A DNA stretch of 64,000 nt, taken from NCBI GenBank assembly GCA_000783305.1, contig JROE01000006.1, positions 124,001 through 188,000 of the forward strand, given 5' to 3'. The notes under the pieces were generated by a model. That model made no database searches. It was given only the letters and a program-made list of their open reading frames with translations, and was not told the DNA's origin. This DNA is from Sphingobacteriaceae bacterium DW12. Its GTDB lineage: Bacteria > Bacteroidota > Bacteroidia > Sphingobacteriales > Sphingobacteriaceae. The stretch's first letter is position 1; every line of letters begins with the position of its first letter. This document shows, in pieces, positions 8,838 through 17,932 of the stretch. Made by a program: the position numbers and the translations under genes.

Positions 8838-9884
8838 ATGCACAAGCTTCGTATTTCGGCTTTAAGGCAAGAGCCTAATCAGAATATTTCTATTGATTTC
8901 GATCCTGTTGAAGGTACTTATCCTGCCTACAAAGCAGGTCAATTTTTGACGCTCATTTTTACGTTTGATGAACGGGAGATCCGACGATCATATTCCTTTA
9001 AAAGCTCGCCATATGTTGATGAACCATTGAGCATTGCAGTAAAACGTGTCGATAATGGGGAGATATCCCGATTTTTGCATCATAAGATAGAAACAGGGCA
9101 GGAGATATCGGTGTTGGAGCCTCAGGGGCTTTTTGTATATGAACCTGTTGTTGATACGCAACGGACTGTTTTTCTTTTTGCCGCAGGTATTGGCATTACA
9201 CCGCTTTTTTCCATATTGAAGACTGCTTTGGTCGCTGAGGTACAATCAAAGGTCGTGTTGGTCTATAGCAACAGTTCTCCTGAGCAAACTCCTTTCTTAG
9301 AGGAACTGGATGATTGGCAAAAACGATATCCCTCTCGATTTCATATTATATGGGTATTCTCGAATAGTAAAAACTTGATGAAAGCCAGATTGAATCGGGA
9401 TTTTATTTATGATATCCTGGGCGAACATGTCTCCGAGCAGCAGCCGGATACTTTATTTTTCACTTGCGGACCAGTGATCTATATGGACCTTTGTAGATTT
9501 ACACTTGTGGGTATGGGGTATCCAGAACATCAGATTCGACGGGAAACATTCTTATTACCCGAGAATGAAGAGGACGATGATGATGAGACGGAGAAAATCG
9601 TTGATGAAACGAGTTACGATATTTTCTTGAATTTCCAAGGTCAGTCTTACCCATTGACTATTCCCTATAATAAATCCATTTTGGATGTTGGTCTTGAGCA
9701 TAAGATTAAATTGCCGTATTCCTGCAAATCAGGTATGTGTAGTACATGTATTTCGCAATGTTCCAAAGGCCATGTACGCATGGATTATAACGAGATATTG
9801 ACCGATCGAGAAGTAGACAATGGACGTATATTGTTGTGTACAGGTCATCCTACCGAGGACGGAACGGTAATCGATGTGTTATGA
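8838..9884 (+). CDS. Ferredoxin-NADP reductase-like oxidoreductase with C-terminal 2Fe-2S domain (PaaE type)
   Basis: A 348-residue three-domain protein. The N-terminal FAD domain has the RRSYSF flavin motif, the middle NAD(P) domain has AAGIGITPLFSIL and a Cys-Gly-Pro element, and the C-terminal plant-type 2Fe-2S domain has C296-X4-C301-X2-C304 and C334. An acidic linker with seven Glu/Asp in a row region (about 250-260) joins the parts. This architecture is shared by PaaE, HCP reductase and CbaB-type reductases that pass electrons from NAD(P)H to an oxygenase or other partner. No phenylacetate genes are adjacent, so the partner is unknown. A TATCTTTG element at 8826-8833 lies so close to the ATG that the mRNA could be nearly leaderless. 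Confidence 0.85.
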   Translation: MHKLRISALRQEPNQNISIDFDPVEGTYPAYKAGQFLTLIFTFDEREIRRSYSFKSSPYVDEPLSIAVKRVDNGEISRFLHHKIETGQEISVLEPQGLFVYEPVVDTQRTVFLFAAGIGITPLFSILKTALVAEVQSKVVLVYSNSSPEQTPFLEELDDWQKRYPSRFHIIWVFSNSKNLMKARLNRDFIYDILGEHVSEQQPDTLFFTCGPVIYMDLCRFTLVGMGYPEHQIRRETFLLPENEEDDDDETEKIVDETSYDIFLNFQGQSYPLTIPYNKSILDVGLEHKIKLPYSCKSGMCSTCISQCSKGHVRMDYNEILTDREVDNGRILLCTGHPTEDGTVIDVL

Positions 9885-9892
9885 ATATAAGG

Positions 9893-9923
9893 TTGTGAAT
9901 GCAATGCATTTTGTCTAAGTTTG
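9893..9923 (+). promoter_or_regulatory. Promoter of the acetoacetate-CoA ligase gene
   Basis: TTG at 9893-9895, 20-nt spacer, TAAGTTTG at 9916-9923; a full match to the Bacteroidota consensus, 25 bp before the start codon. Confidence 0.65.
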
Positions 9924-9948
9924 GGGCATAACCAATTGCTACACATGT

Positions 9949-11871
9949 ATGAGTGATTTAATTTGGCAACCTCGACTGGAATATCGAAACGACTCTACTA
10001 TCTATCAGTTTAAAACGTATGTAGAGCAAAATTATAGCCGTTCTTTTAGCAATTATGATGAATTTTGGCAATGGTCAGTTGATGAGTTAGCTGATTTTTG
10101 GACATCTATTTATTGCTATTTTGACATCCAATCGCACTCACCTTATGAGTCTGTTTTGAAGACTTCGTCACAGGGATTTATTGGCAATGAGTGGTTCAAG
10201 GGGGCGACTATCAACTATGCCGAACATATCTTTCGTCGTCATACACAGGAGCGACCAGCTGTCATCTATAAATCCGAAAACGCAGTAGTCAAAGAAGTTT
10301 CATGGGATGATTTGGCTTTTCAGGTACAGGCCATTCAACAATTTTTGATAAAAAAAGGAGTTCGGAAGGGCGATCGTATAGCTGGATTGCTAAACAATAC
10401 AGTTGAAACCCTTGCTATCTTTTTGGCTGTTAATGCGATAGGTGCGATTTGGTCTTGCTGTTCTACAGACTTCGGAATTGCGAGTGTCGTGGAGCGATTT
10501 GAGGTCATTGAACCTAAGATTCTTTTTGCAGATAAGGACTATTCGTACAATGGAAAGGTATATGATAAGCGAGATGCTGCAACCGAAATCAAGAATCATG
10601 TACCTTCGCTTCGTGATGTTGTATTGGTGCACGGGGATATTTGGCAGACTATATGGAACGAGGTAGATACCAGTATGCCGTTGTATTTTGTGCCGGTGGC
10701 ATTTGATCATCCGATTTGGATTTTGTATTCGTCGGGTACCACTGGTAAGCCCAAAGCCATTACCCATAGTTCGGGCGGAAATTTGATTGAACATTTCAAA
10801 GCGATGGCACTTCATCAGAATGTTCAGACAGGAGATCGATTTATGTGGTATTCTACTACAGGTTGGATGATGTGGAACTATGCGCTAGCCTCTTTATTGG
10901 TGGGTGCTACCTTATGTATATATGATGGGTCGCCTGTATTTCCTGAACGGACTTCTATGTGGAAATTTGCTGCTGAGCAGAAGATCAATCATATAGGGGC
11001 CGGAGCTACTTATTTCACTTCTTGTCATGATTTGGATTTGAAGATACTGTCTATGGACTTGAAGACTATAGGGTCGACAGGTTCGCCGCTACCTCCAGAT
11101 ACCTCTAGATGGCTTCAGCATCAGTTCGTGGATACTCAAATTGTGTCATTGAGTGGTGGGACGGATGTGTGCAGTGCTTTTTTATCGGGTAATGCGCTTT
11201 TACCTGTGTATGCTGGGGAGATACAATGTCGAACGTTAGGAGCTAAGGTGGTTGCATACAATGAGGCTGGAGTTGCTGTGTATGATGAAGTCGGTGAGTT
11301 GGTTATCGAAGAGCCTATGCCTTCGATGCCTTTATATTTCTGGAAAGATGAGGACAATCGCAAATATCAGGAGAGCTATTTTGAAAAATACCCAGGAGTA
11401 TGGTGTCATGGTGATTGGATAAGGATTACATCGCATAATAATGGTGTTATCATATACGGACGATCGGATGCAACATTAAATAGGGGTGGGGTACGGATAG
11501 GTACAGCTGAGGTCTATAACGTGCTGAGTACCTTTGAGGAAATAGAGGATAGTCTTGTTATTTGTATAGATGGCAAGGATGGAAGTGCTGTAATGCCGCT
11601 GTACATAAAAATGAAAGCGGGTGTTAAGTTGGATGACGTGCTTCGTGTCGAAATCAAACAACGATTGCGTTCTACGTATAGTCCTAGACATGTGCCTGAC
11701 CAAATTGTTGAAGTCCCTGATATCCCGTATACGATGAGTGGAAAGAAATTAGAGATTCCTGTAAAGAAGATTATGATGGGGATCCCTATAGCGCGCGCTG
11801 TCAGTATAGATGTCGTTAAAAATCCGGCTGCTTTGGATTTTTGGTTGATGGCGGATAAGCAATTTTCCTAA
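9949..11871 (+). CDS. Acetoacetate-CoA ligase (acetoacetyl-CoA synthetase)
   Basis: A 640-residue ANL-superfamily adenylate-forming enzyme. The ATP-binding signature YSSGTTGKPKAI begins at Y260; the YSTTGWMMWNY and SLSGGTDVCSAF motifs match the acetoacetyl-CoA synthetase branch of the acetyl-CoA synthetase family, as does the N-terminal cap beginning with Trp-Gln-Pro. The C-terminal lysine region MSGKKLEIPVKKI needed for adenylation is present. The enzyme would convert acetoacetate, ATP and CoA to acetoacetyl-CoA for lipid synthesis or ketone-body use. It has its own promoter and faces gdhA tail to tail. Acetyl- or propionyl-CoA synthetase is less likely from the motifs and N-terminus. Confidence 0.88.
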   Translation: MSDLIWQPRLEYRNDSTIYQFKTYVEQNYSRSFSNYDEFWQWSVDELADFWTSIYCYFDIQSHSPYESVLKTSSQGFIGNEWFKGATINYAEHIFRRHTQERPAVIYKSENAVVKEVSWDDLAFQVQAIQQFLIKKGVRKGDRIAGLLNNTVETLAIFLAVNAIGAIWSCCSTDFGIASVVERFEVIEPKILFADKDYSYNGKVYDKRDAATEIKNHVPSLRDVVLVHGDIWQTIWNEVDTSMPLYFVPVAFDHPIWILYSSGTTGKPKAITHSSGGNLIEHFKAMALHQNVQTGDRFMWYSTTGWMMWNYALASLLVGATLCIYDGSPVFPERTSMWKFAAEQKINHIGAGATYFTSCHDLDLKILSMDLKTIGSTGSPLPPDTSRWLQHQFVDTQIVSLSGGTDVCSAFLSGNALLPVYAGEIQCRTLGAKVVAYNEAGVAVYDEVGELVIEEPMPSMPLYFWKDEDNRKYQESYFEKYPGVWCHGDWIRITSHNNGVIIYGRSDATLNRGGVRIGTAEVYNVLSTFEEIEDSLVICIDGKDGSAVMPLYIKMKAGVKLDDVLRVEIKQRLRSTYSPRHVPDQIVEVPDIPYTMSGKKLEIPVKKIMMGIPIARAVSIDVVKNPAALDFWLMADKQFS

Positions 11872-11920
11872 ATCGATGGTAGGGATGGAGTACGATATTT
11901 AAAGATCGATGCTGCTTTTA

Positions 11921-11978
11921 AAAAAAAAGAAAGGTAGGTTTTTCCAAATGATGATATTTGAAAACACCTACCTTTCTT
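11921..11978 (-). terminator. Terminator of gdhA
   Basis: A perfect 13-bp stem with arms at 11927-11939 and 11966-11978 (AAGAAAGGTAGGT and its complement). On the minus strand it is followed by about eight T residues (the A run at 11921-11928). Confidence 0.85.
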
Positions 11979-12005
11979 CATAAGAGGATAGTTCCCCTTT
12001 ATAGA

Positions 12006-13337
12006 CTAGACAACTCCCTGTGCAATCATAGCTTTGGCAACTTTCAGAAAGCCACCAATATTTGCTCCTTTTAGGTAATTGATATGGTTATCATCGTGTC
12101 CGTATTTGACGCAGGTCTTATGGATGTTATTCATGATGCCATGTAATTTCTTGTCTACTTTTTCTTTGGTCCATTGCTCTCGGATAGAGTTTTGTGACAT
12201 TTCTAAACCTGAAACGGCTACACCGCCAGCATTGGCTGCTTTTCCTGGTGCAAAAATGACTTTGGCTTTGTGGAATAGCTTGATGGCTTCAGCAGTGGAA
12301 GGCATGTTAGCACCTTCTGCGACACATGTACATCCGTTGTTGATAAGTAGTTGTGCATCATCGGCATCCAATTCATTTTGAGTGGCGCAAGGTAAAGCGA
12401 TGTCACATTTGAATTCCCAAGGATTTTTGCCTTCGTAGTATTTTGCAGTTGGATATTTGGAAACATATTTATCCAAATCACGACCTATAGTAGCTACAAA
12501 CGCTAATTTTTCTGAGGTAATGCCTTCTTCATCATATAAGACACCCTGACTGTTGGAAAGCGTGACTACTTTTGCACCTAGTTGGATTGCTTTTTCAGCA
12601 GCATAGAAAGCAACGTTTCCTGCACCTGAGATGGTCACAATCTTATCTTTTAATTCTTCGTTGCGATAGTCGTATATACAGGATACAAAGTATAGTAATC
12701 CATAGCCTGTGGCTTCTGGACGGATGTATGAACCTCCCCAGTTGGCACCTTTTCCGGTCAATACTCCAGTGAAATTATTTTGAAGACGTTTGTATTGTCC
12801 AAACATGTATCCAATTTCGCGTTCGCCTACGCCAATATCTCCTGCAGGGACATCGGTCTCTGCTCCAATGTGACGGTAGAGCTCCGAGATAAAGCTTTGA
12901 CAAAATTTCATGATCTCGGTATCAGATTTACCTTTTGGATTGAAATCAGAACCACCTTTACCACCTCCAATTGGAAGACTGGTCAGGCTATTTTTAAATA
13001 CTTGTTCAAATGCCAAAAACTTGAGGATACTTAAATTGACATTGGGTGCAAATCGTAAACCTCCTTTATAGGGTCCGATGGCACTATTCATTTGTACACG
13101 ATATCCACGATTTACCTCAATCTCGTTTTTGTCGTTAAGCCAAGCTACACGAAAAGATACCACACGCTCTGGCTCAGCAAGACGTTCAAGGATTTTTAGT
13201 TTTAAAAGCTCGGGTTGATATTCTTCGATATAAGGAATTAAATCCTCAGCGACTTCGGTAACCGCCTGTAGGAATTCTGGTTCGTTAGGATTACGTTTTT
13301 CGATATAATCAATGAATGATTTGTATACTTTCGACAT
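12006..13337 (-). CDS. gdhA: NADP-type glutamate dehydrogenase
   Basis: A 443-residue hexameric-type glutamate dehydrogenase of the standard bacterial length. It shows the substrate-binding GPYKGGLRFAP, the catalytic lysine motif LPIGGGKGGSDF, GDIGVGEREIGYM and the Rossmann element GAGNVAFYAAEKAIQLGAKVV, where the loop after the second strand (Ser-Asn-Ser-Gln-Gly) favours NADP over NAD. It makes glutamate from 2-oxoglutarate and ammonium. The gene stands alone with its own terminator. Convergent with the acetoacetate-CoA ligase gene. Confidence 0.96.
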   Translation of the reverse strand: MSKVYKSFIDYIEKRNPNEPEFLQAVTEVAEDLIPYIEEYQPELLKLKILERLAEPERVVSFRVAWLNDKNEIEVNRGYRVQMNSAIGPYKGGLRFAPNVNLSILKFLAFEQVFKNSLTSLPIGGGKGGSDFNPKGKSDTEIMKFCQSFISELYRHIGAETDVPAGDIGVGEREIGYMFGQYKRLQNNFTGVLTGKGANWGGSYIRPEATGYGLLYFVSCIYDYRNEELKDKIVTISGAGNVAFYAAEKAIQLGAKVVTLSNSQGVLYDEEGITSEKLAFVATIGRDLDKYVSKYPTAKYYEGKNPWEFKCDIALPCATQNELDADDAQLLINNGCTCVAEGANMPSTAEAIKLFHKAKVIFAPGKAANAGGVAVSGLEMSQNSIREQWTKEKVDKKLHGIMNNIHKTCVKYGHDDNHINYLKGANIGGFLKVAKAMIAQGVV

Positions 13338-13376
13338 ATGGAAATAGGAAGTTTGTAAATTATTGTTGCTAATATA

Positions 13377-13419
13377 TAAAAAAAAAGCTGAAATTGTTGA
13401 TATTAATACAATTTCAGCT
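13377..13419 (-). terminator. Terminator of the metNIQ operon
   Basis: A perfect 12-bp stem AGCTGAAATTGT / ACAATTTCAGCT (13386-13397 and 13408-13419), followed on the minus strand by a run of about ten T residues. It lies between metQ and the start of gdhA. Confidence 0.88.
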
Positions 13420-13458
13420 AATAAAGTTTGTAATTTTTATATATTCAAAAGGTGGATT

Positions 13459-14271
13459 TTACCAACCTTTAATGGCGTGTCCTTTGAATACTTTTTTGGC
13501 AACGGCTTCTACTTCTGGTGAATGATAAGCCTCTACGAATTTTTTAATGCGCTCATCATCCTTATTGTCTTCTCTCGTCACGATTAGATTGACATATGGA
13601 GAATCTTTATCTTCTGAAAATAGGCCATCAACCTCTGGGTCTAATCCTGCTTGGGCAGCAAAGGTATTGTTGATGACGGCTACATACACTTCTTTATCAT
13701 CTAGTACACGAGGAAGTTGAGGGGCTTCTAACTCTAAGAATTTGACCTGTTTGGGATTGGATGTGATGTCCGTCACACGGGGTAATCCACCGGCGTTTTC
13801 TTTCAGGGTGATAAGGCCTTGTTTTTGAAGTAGGAGTAGGGCCCGTCCGCCATTGGTTGGATCGTTGGGAATGACAATAGTCTGTCCTGCTTTTAGTTCG
13901 TCGATATGCTTTATTTTTTTAGAGTATGCGACGATTGGGTATACAAATGTCTTACCCACAGGTGTCAAGGTGTAACCTCTTTGCTTGGATTGCTCATTCA
14001 GATAAGGTTGATGTTGAAAGGCATTGGCGTCGATATCTCCTTGATTTAATGCTTCATTGGGCACCACATAGTCATTGAAAGTAATTAATTCTACATCGAC
14101 ATCATATTGCTCCTTCGCTATTTTTGCAGCTTCTTCTGCAATTTCCTTCTCGGGGCCTGAAACTATTCCAACCTTAATTACCTTACTGTCTTGTTTGTTG
14201 CTGCTATTGCAGCTTGAAAAGGTGCAGAAAAGTAGTGAGAGAGAGAGTATTGTTGATAGTGATTTGATCAT
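13459..14271 (-). CDS. metQ: MetQ/NlpA-family substrate-binding lipoprotein of a methionine ABC importer
   Basis: A 270-residue lipoprotein. The N-terminus has a hydrophobic segment and a lipobox ending Phe-Ser-Ser-Cys (cysteine at about 21). The mature part has the NlpA family pattern: VGIVSGPEKEIAEEAA, NDYVVPNEALNQGDIDANAFQHQPYL and VYPIVAYSKKI. NlpA proteins capture L- or D-methionine and hand it to MetI. It is the third gene of metN-metI-metQ, 20 bp after metI, and is followed by a terminator. Confidence 0.94.
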   Translation of the reverse strand: MIKSLSTILSLSLLFCTFSSCNSSNKQDSKVIKVGIVSGPEKEIAEEAAKIAKEQYDVDVELITFNDYVVPNEALNQGDIDANAFQHQPYLNEQSKQRGYTLTPVGKTFVYPIVAYSKKIKHIDELKAGQTIVIPNDPTNGGRALLLLQKQGLITLKENAGGLPRVTDITSNPKQVKFLELEAPQLPRVLDDKEVYVAVINNTFAAQAGLDPEVDGLFSEDKDSPYVNLIVTREDNKDDERIKKFVEAYHSPEVEAVAKKVFKGHAIKGW

Positions 14272-14291
14272 CGTTTTGTGTGTTTTAAATA

Positions 14292-14945
14292 TTACCTATG
14301 GTTTGTTTTTTTGGAGAGAAAGTCTCCTGTCCATTGCAAAATGAAAACGATTATAATCAGGAGAATGAGTACCGCATTCATGATAACGCTGTCGTAGCCA
14401 ATATAACCATATTGGTATCCAATTTGTCCAAGACCACCTGCACCTACAGCGCCGCCCATTGCTGAATATCCAACTAAGGTAATTAATGTAATCGTAATAT
14501 TGTTGACTAATGAAGGTAGACTCTCTGGAAGTAATACCTTGCATATTATGTGTCTATGTGTAGCGCCCATGGCTCTTGCTGCTTCGATGAGCCCTTTAGG
14601 AATTTCTAAAAGACTGTTTTCTACTAATCTAGCAATGAATGGAGCGGCTCCGATACTAAGGGGGACCAATGCGGCGGAGATACCGATGGATGTGCCGACT
14701 ATCTGTCGTGTAAATGGAATCATCCATACAATCAAGATGATGAAAGGGATGGAACGGAAAATATTGACCAGGATAGAGATGGTGTGATGTATGCCCTTAT
14801 TTTCCATGACCTGCCCTTTTCTGGTCAAGAATAAGGCAATTCCTGTAGGAAATCCAATGAGGAATCCAAAGAAGCCGGATGCAAATGTCATGATTAGGGT
14901 CTCAATGGTACCTTGTAATAGAAGGGTAAAGATGGTATCAGACAT
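14292..14945 (-). CDS. metI: Methionine ABC transporter permease MetI
   Basis: A 217-residue inner-membrane permease with five predicted membrane segments. The segment SLLEIPKGLIEAARAMGATH followed by a proline-containing stretch is the EAA loop that docks on the ATPase. The C-terminal half contains YSAMGGAVGAGGLGQIGYQYGY, typical of MetI. Its start overlaps the end of metN by 8 bp, which indicates translational coupling. Confidence 0.95.
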   Translation of the reverse strand: MSDTIFTLLLQGTIETLIMTFASGFFGFLIGFPTGIALFLTRKGQVMENKGIHHTISILVNIFRSIPFIILIVWMIPFTRQIVGTSIGISAALVPLSIGAAPFIARLVENSLLEIPKGLIEAARAMGATHRHIICKVLLPESLPSLVNNITITLITLVGYSAMGGAVGAGGLGQIGYQYGYIGYDSVIMNAVLILLIIIVFILQWTGDFLSKKTNHR

Positions 14946-15957
14946 ATCCTAAAATTTCAAAAGATGAATAATCCAGTTGCAAATAGCTTAGGCTATTGGC
15001 CACCGCTTGAGGTGTTCCATTGAGTTCCATGAATAAAAGACCGAAGCTGGTATGGCCTATGTATTCTATCTGAGCACTTATTAGCCTGGCCTCCACACCG
15101 TATGTCCGCTGTAAGTTGGATATAATGGAACGTTGCTCTTCGTCGCCGGTGATGTAAAGCTTGACGATGGGGCTTCCCTCTGTCTTAAGCTGGCTTTGTA
15201 AGGAAAGAGGAAGGTCTGCTTGAAAGGAAGATTGGATAAACTGTTTGGTTACAGGGTGTTGAGGGGCTGTAAATATCTGTTCGACCGTGCCTTCCTCCAC
15301 AAGTTTACCGTGTTCCAGTACAGCTACGCGATCGCATATTGTCTTGATGACATCCATCTCGTGTGTAATCAATAGAATGGTGAGATTTAATTGCGTATTG
15401 ATGGATTTCAGCAGTTGAAGGATCGATTTCGTGGTGCTAGGGTCCAAGGCGCTCGTCGCTTCATCACATAATAAAAGAGAAGGGTTGTTGGCTAATGCCC
15501 TTGCGATAGCGACTCGTTGTTTCTGTCCACCTGAAAGTTTCGCTGGATAGTCATGAGCTTTATTTGCTAAACCAACCAGGTCTAATAGCTCGTCGACTCT
15601 ATTTTGTATTTTTTCTTTTGACATGCCCATCAGTTCGAGCGGGAATGCGACGTTGCCGAAGACTGTACGGGAGGAAAATAGGTTGAAATGTTGAAATATC
15701 ATACCTATCTCACGTCTTTTTACGTTGAGGTCAGCAGCGCTAAGCTGTATGAAATTTTGACCATTGATAATCACGCTTCCTGTGTCGGGTCGTTCGAGCA
15801 AATTGACGCAACGGATTAGGGTGCTTTTTCCAGCACCCGAACTCCCGATTACACCGAAAATCTGACCAGAAGGGATCGTTATAGAAACATCTTGCAAGGC
15901 AGGGGTGGTATTTCCCTTACTTATGAATGTTTTTGAAATATTGACTAACTCTACCAT
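14938..15957 (-). CDS. metN: Methionine ABC transporter ATP-binding protein MetN
   Basis: A 339-residue ATPase. Walker A is GSSGAGKST at residues 38-46; the signature LSGGQKQRVAIARAL and Walker B LLLCDEATSALDP follow. The last 90 residues form the NIL/ACT-like domain that in Escherichia coli MetN senses internal methionine and inhibits transport. First gene of metNIQ; expression starts from the promoter at 16042-16072 and passes a leader hairpin. Confidence 0.95.
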   Translation of the reverse strand: MVELVNISKTFISKGNTTPALQDVSITIPSGQIFGVIGSSGAGKSTLIRCVNLLERPDTGSVIINGQNFIQLSAADLNVKRREIGMIFQHFNLFSSRTVFGNVAFPLELMGMSKEKIQNRVDELLDLVGLANKAHDYPAKLSGGQKQRVAIARALANNPSLLLCDEATSALDPSTTKSILQLLKSINTQLNLTILLITHEMDVIKTICDRVAVLEHGKLVEEGTVEQIFTAPQHPVTKQFIQSSFQADLPLSLQSQLKTEGSPIVKLYITGDEEQRSIISNLQRTYGVEARLISAQIEYIGHTSFGLLFMELNGTPQAVANSLSYLQLDYSSFEILGYV

Positions 15958-15983
15958 GTAGCTATATTAATAACATTTTTAAC

Positions 15984-16014
15984 AAAAAAACCTTTCTCTT
16001 GAGCGTGGAAAGGC
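15984..16014 (-). terminator. Terminator-like hairpin in the metN leader
   Basis: On the minus strand CCTTTC and GAAAGG (plus coordinates 16008-16013 and 15991-15996) pair around an 11-nt loop and are followed by seven T residues. It lies about 25 nt after the predicted transcription start and about 27 nt before the metN ATG, so it would act as an attenuator rather than as the end of a gene. The stem is short, so termination efficiency is uncertain. Confidence 0.5.
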
Positions 16015-16041
16015 TTATTTATAAAGTTATTATCTTAGCAT

Positions 16042-16072
16042 CAAAGGTATCAAATCTTTCTTTTTTTTCCAA
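16042..16072 (-). promoter_or_regulatory. Promoter of metNIQ
   Basis: On the minus strand TTG (16070-16072), a 20-nt spacer and TACCTTTG (16042-16049) match the consensus. The leader to the metN start is about 80 nt. Confidence 0.65.
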
Positions 16073-16438
16073 GGTATTTTATAGGGTACAATTCCAGTTA
16101 GTAAAAGCATTTTTATAAGAATATGAATTATAAGGAATTATTTAAACAATTTGGATGAGGTTGAAATTGTCAAAATTTAGCAATTTATTGCGGAGGCTAT
16201 TTCCAAGAGAGAGGTCTTTTGGAGAACTATATTTGTAATATAAGTATTTTATATAGAGTATGTTATGTTTTATTGAATTTGATGATTAAGTATTTGTGGT
16301 TTTTTGACCATTTAGTTTAAATGGTAAATACGTCAAATATTAAGTTCCTGTAAATAGAATATTATCTAAAATTCTTAACTTGCCACAAATTATAGTTAAA
16401 TTGTATCAGTTCAGAACAATAAAATAGATTATATTAAT
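16073..16438. other. Intergenic region between metN promoter and ino1
   Basis: An AT-rich stretch of about 365 bp between divergent transcription units. I see no open frame, RNA gene or clear TAnnTTTG element for ino1; the ino1 promoter must lie here but is not recognisable. Confidence 0.5.
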
Positions 16439-17767
16439 ATGGAAAATCAGGTGAAACAAGCCAACGGAAAATTGGGTATTTTAATTCCGGGCTTGGGTGC
16501 AGTCGCTACAACTCTTATCGCAGGTGTGGCGTCTATTAACAAAGGGTTGTCTCAGCCGATTGGGTCTGTATCACAACTTAGTCGCATCCGTTTGGGAAAA
16601 CGTACTGAGGATAGAAATCCATTGATTAAGGATTTCGTTCCTTTGGCTAAGCTAGAGGATATTGTTTTTGGTGGTTGGGATGTTTACGAGGACAACGTAT
16701 ACGAGGCAGCCTCAAAAGCTCAGGTATTGGAACAAAGTCAATTGGACCAAGTAAAAGATACGCTGGTGGCTATAAAGCCTATGAAAGCGGTCTTTGATAA
16801 GGAGTTTGTCAAGAACTTGGATGGTACTCATATTAAGACCGAGTCTACCCGTCGTGAGCTTGCTGATGCTGCCCGTCGTGATATTCGTGAATTTAAAGAG
16901 CAAAATGGTCTTGATCGTATCGTAATCGTATGGTGCGGTTCTACAGAAAGATATATTGAAACAAATGATGCTTTCTCTACGTTAGCAAAATTGGAAGAAG
17001 CTTTTGACAACGACGACAAGCGTATTCCGCCAAGTATGATCTATTGCTATGCTGCATTGATGGAAGGTGTACCTTATGTAAACGGTGCTCCAAATCTTAC
17101 TTGTGATGTTCCTGCTATTGAGGAATTGGCACAAGTCAATGGCGTCGCTATTGCTGGCAAGGATTTCAAGACGGGACAAACGTTAATGAAGACGATTGTC
17201 GCTCCAGGACTTCAGGCTAGGGCATTGGGTGTAGAGGGATGGTTTTCTACAAATATCCTCGGCAATAGGGATGGATTGGTGCTGGACGATCCAGATAACT
17301 TCAAGACTAAGGAGGTGTCAAAATTGTCTGTATTGGAAGAAATCCTGGATGCGAAGAAAAATCCGGAACTATATGGTAATCTTTATCATAAAGTGCGGAT
17401 TAATTACTACCCTCCACACGGAGATAATAAGGAGTCTTGGGACAATATAGATATCTTTGGATGGATGGGATACAAAATGCAAATTAAGATTAATTTCCTA
17501 TGTAGGGATTCAATCTTGGCAGCCCCAGTTGCCTTGGATTTGGCTTTGTTTATCGACTTGGCACAGCGTGCAGGTATGTCAGGTATCCAAGAGTGGTTAT
17601 CTTTCTATTTGAAGTCTCCGCAGACAGCACCAGGATTGCCCCCTGAACATGATATCTTCAAGCAATTGATGAAATTACAAAATACACTTCGCCATATTAT
17701 GGGAGAAGATTTAATAACGCATTTAGGCTTAGATTACTACCAGGAGCTAGTCGATAGTATTCAATAA
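16439..17767 (+). CDS. ino1: Inositol-3-phosphate synthase
   Basis: A 442-residue myo-inositol-1-phosphate synthase, the long eukaryote/Bacteroidota type. The dinucleotide-binding motif is IPGLGAVATTLIAGV near residue 17; downstream are IVVWCGSTERY, the NGAPNLTCDVPAI stretch, and the SVLEEIL and LLGWMGYKM-like segments of the catalytic core, here IFGWMGYKMQIKINFLCRDS. The enzyme isomerises glucose-6-phosphate to L-myo-inositol-1-phosphate using bound NAD. It is followed by a terminator and then by a set of genes suited to activating inositol phosphate and moving it onto a lipid or polyol, so it probably opens that pathway. Confidence 0.95.
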   Translation: MENQVKQANGKLGILIPGLGAVATTLIAGVASINKGLSQPIGSVSQLSRIRLGKRTEDRNPLIKDFVPLAKLEDIVFGGWDVYEDNVYEAASKAQVLEQSQLDQVKDTLVAIKPMKAVFDKEFVKNLDGTHIKTESTRRELADAARRDIREFKEQNGLDRIVIVWCGSTERYIETNDAFSTLAKLEEAFDNDDKRIPPSMIYCYAALMEGVPYVNGAPNLTCDVPAIEELAQVNGVAIAGKDFKTGQTLMKTIVAPGLQARALGVEGWFSTNILGNRDGLVLDDPDNFKTKEVSKLSVLEEILDAKKNPELYGNLYHKVRINYYPPHGDNKESWDNIDIFGWMGYKMQIKINFLCRDSILAAPVALDLALFIDLAQRAGMSGIQEWLSFYLKSPQTAPGLPPEHDIFKQLMKLQNTLRHIMGEDLITHLGLDYYQELVDSIQ

Positions 17768-17796
17768 TTGCTAATTGCGCACATAAATTTTTAGAG

Positions 17797-17875
17797 GAGG
17801 CTGTTCAAAAATGTCACCCTGAGCAAGTTCAGAATCTCTTGATTTGCCTGTGAGGGCATCTTTTCGGACAGCCTC
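17797..17875. repeat. Short imperfect inverted-repeat element (MITE/REP-like)
   Basis: About 79 bp bounded by GAGGCTGTTCAAAA (17797-17810) and TTTTCGGACAGCCTC (17861-17875), which are imperfect inverted copies with wobble-compatible differences. The interior (TCACCCTGAGCAAGTTCAG) resembles the interspersed intergenic repeats I know from Sphingobacteriaceae genomes. It codes for nothing and lies just after ino1. Confidence 0.55.
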
Positions 17876-17880
17876 TTCCC

Positions 17881-17922
17881 ATTACCATTACAACTTTATC
17901 AAACCAGTAATGGTAATTTTTT
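17881..17922 (+). terminator. Terminator after ino1
   Basis: A perfect 11-bp stem ATTACCATTAC / GTAATGGTAAT (17881-17891 and 17907-17917), 15-nt loop, then a T run, ending 11 bp before the next gene. Confidence 0.8.
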
Positions 17923-17932
17923 AATATAGAAG

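Noticed and set aside
15958..16072. SAM riboswitch in the metN leader
   Set aside because: The leader is about 80 nt and none of the SAM-I core or SAM-II pseudoknot motifs can be read.
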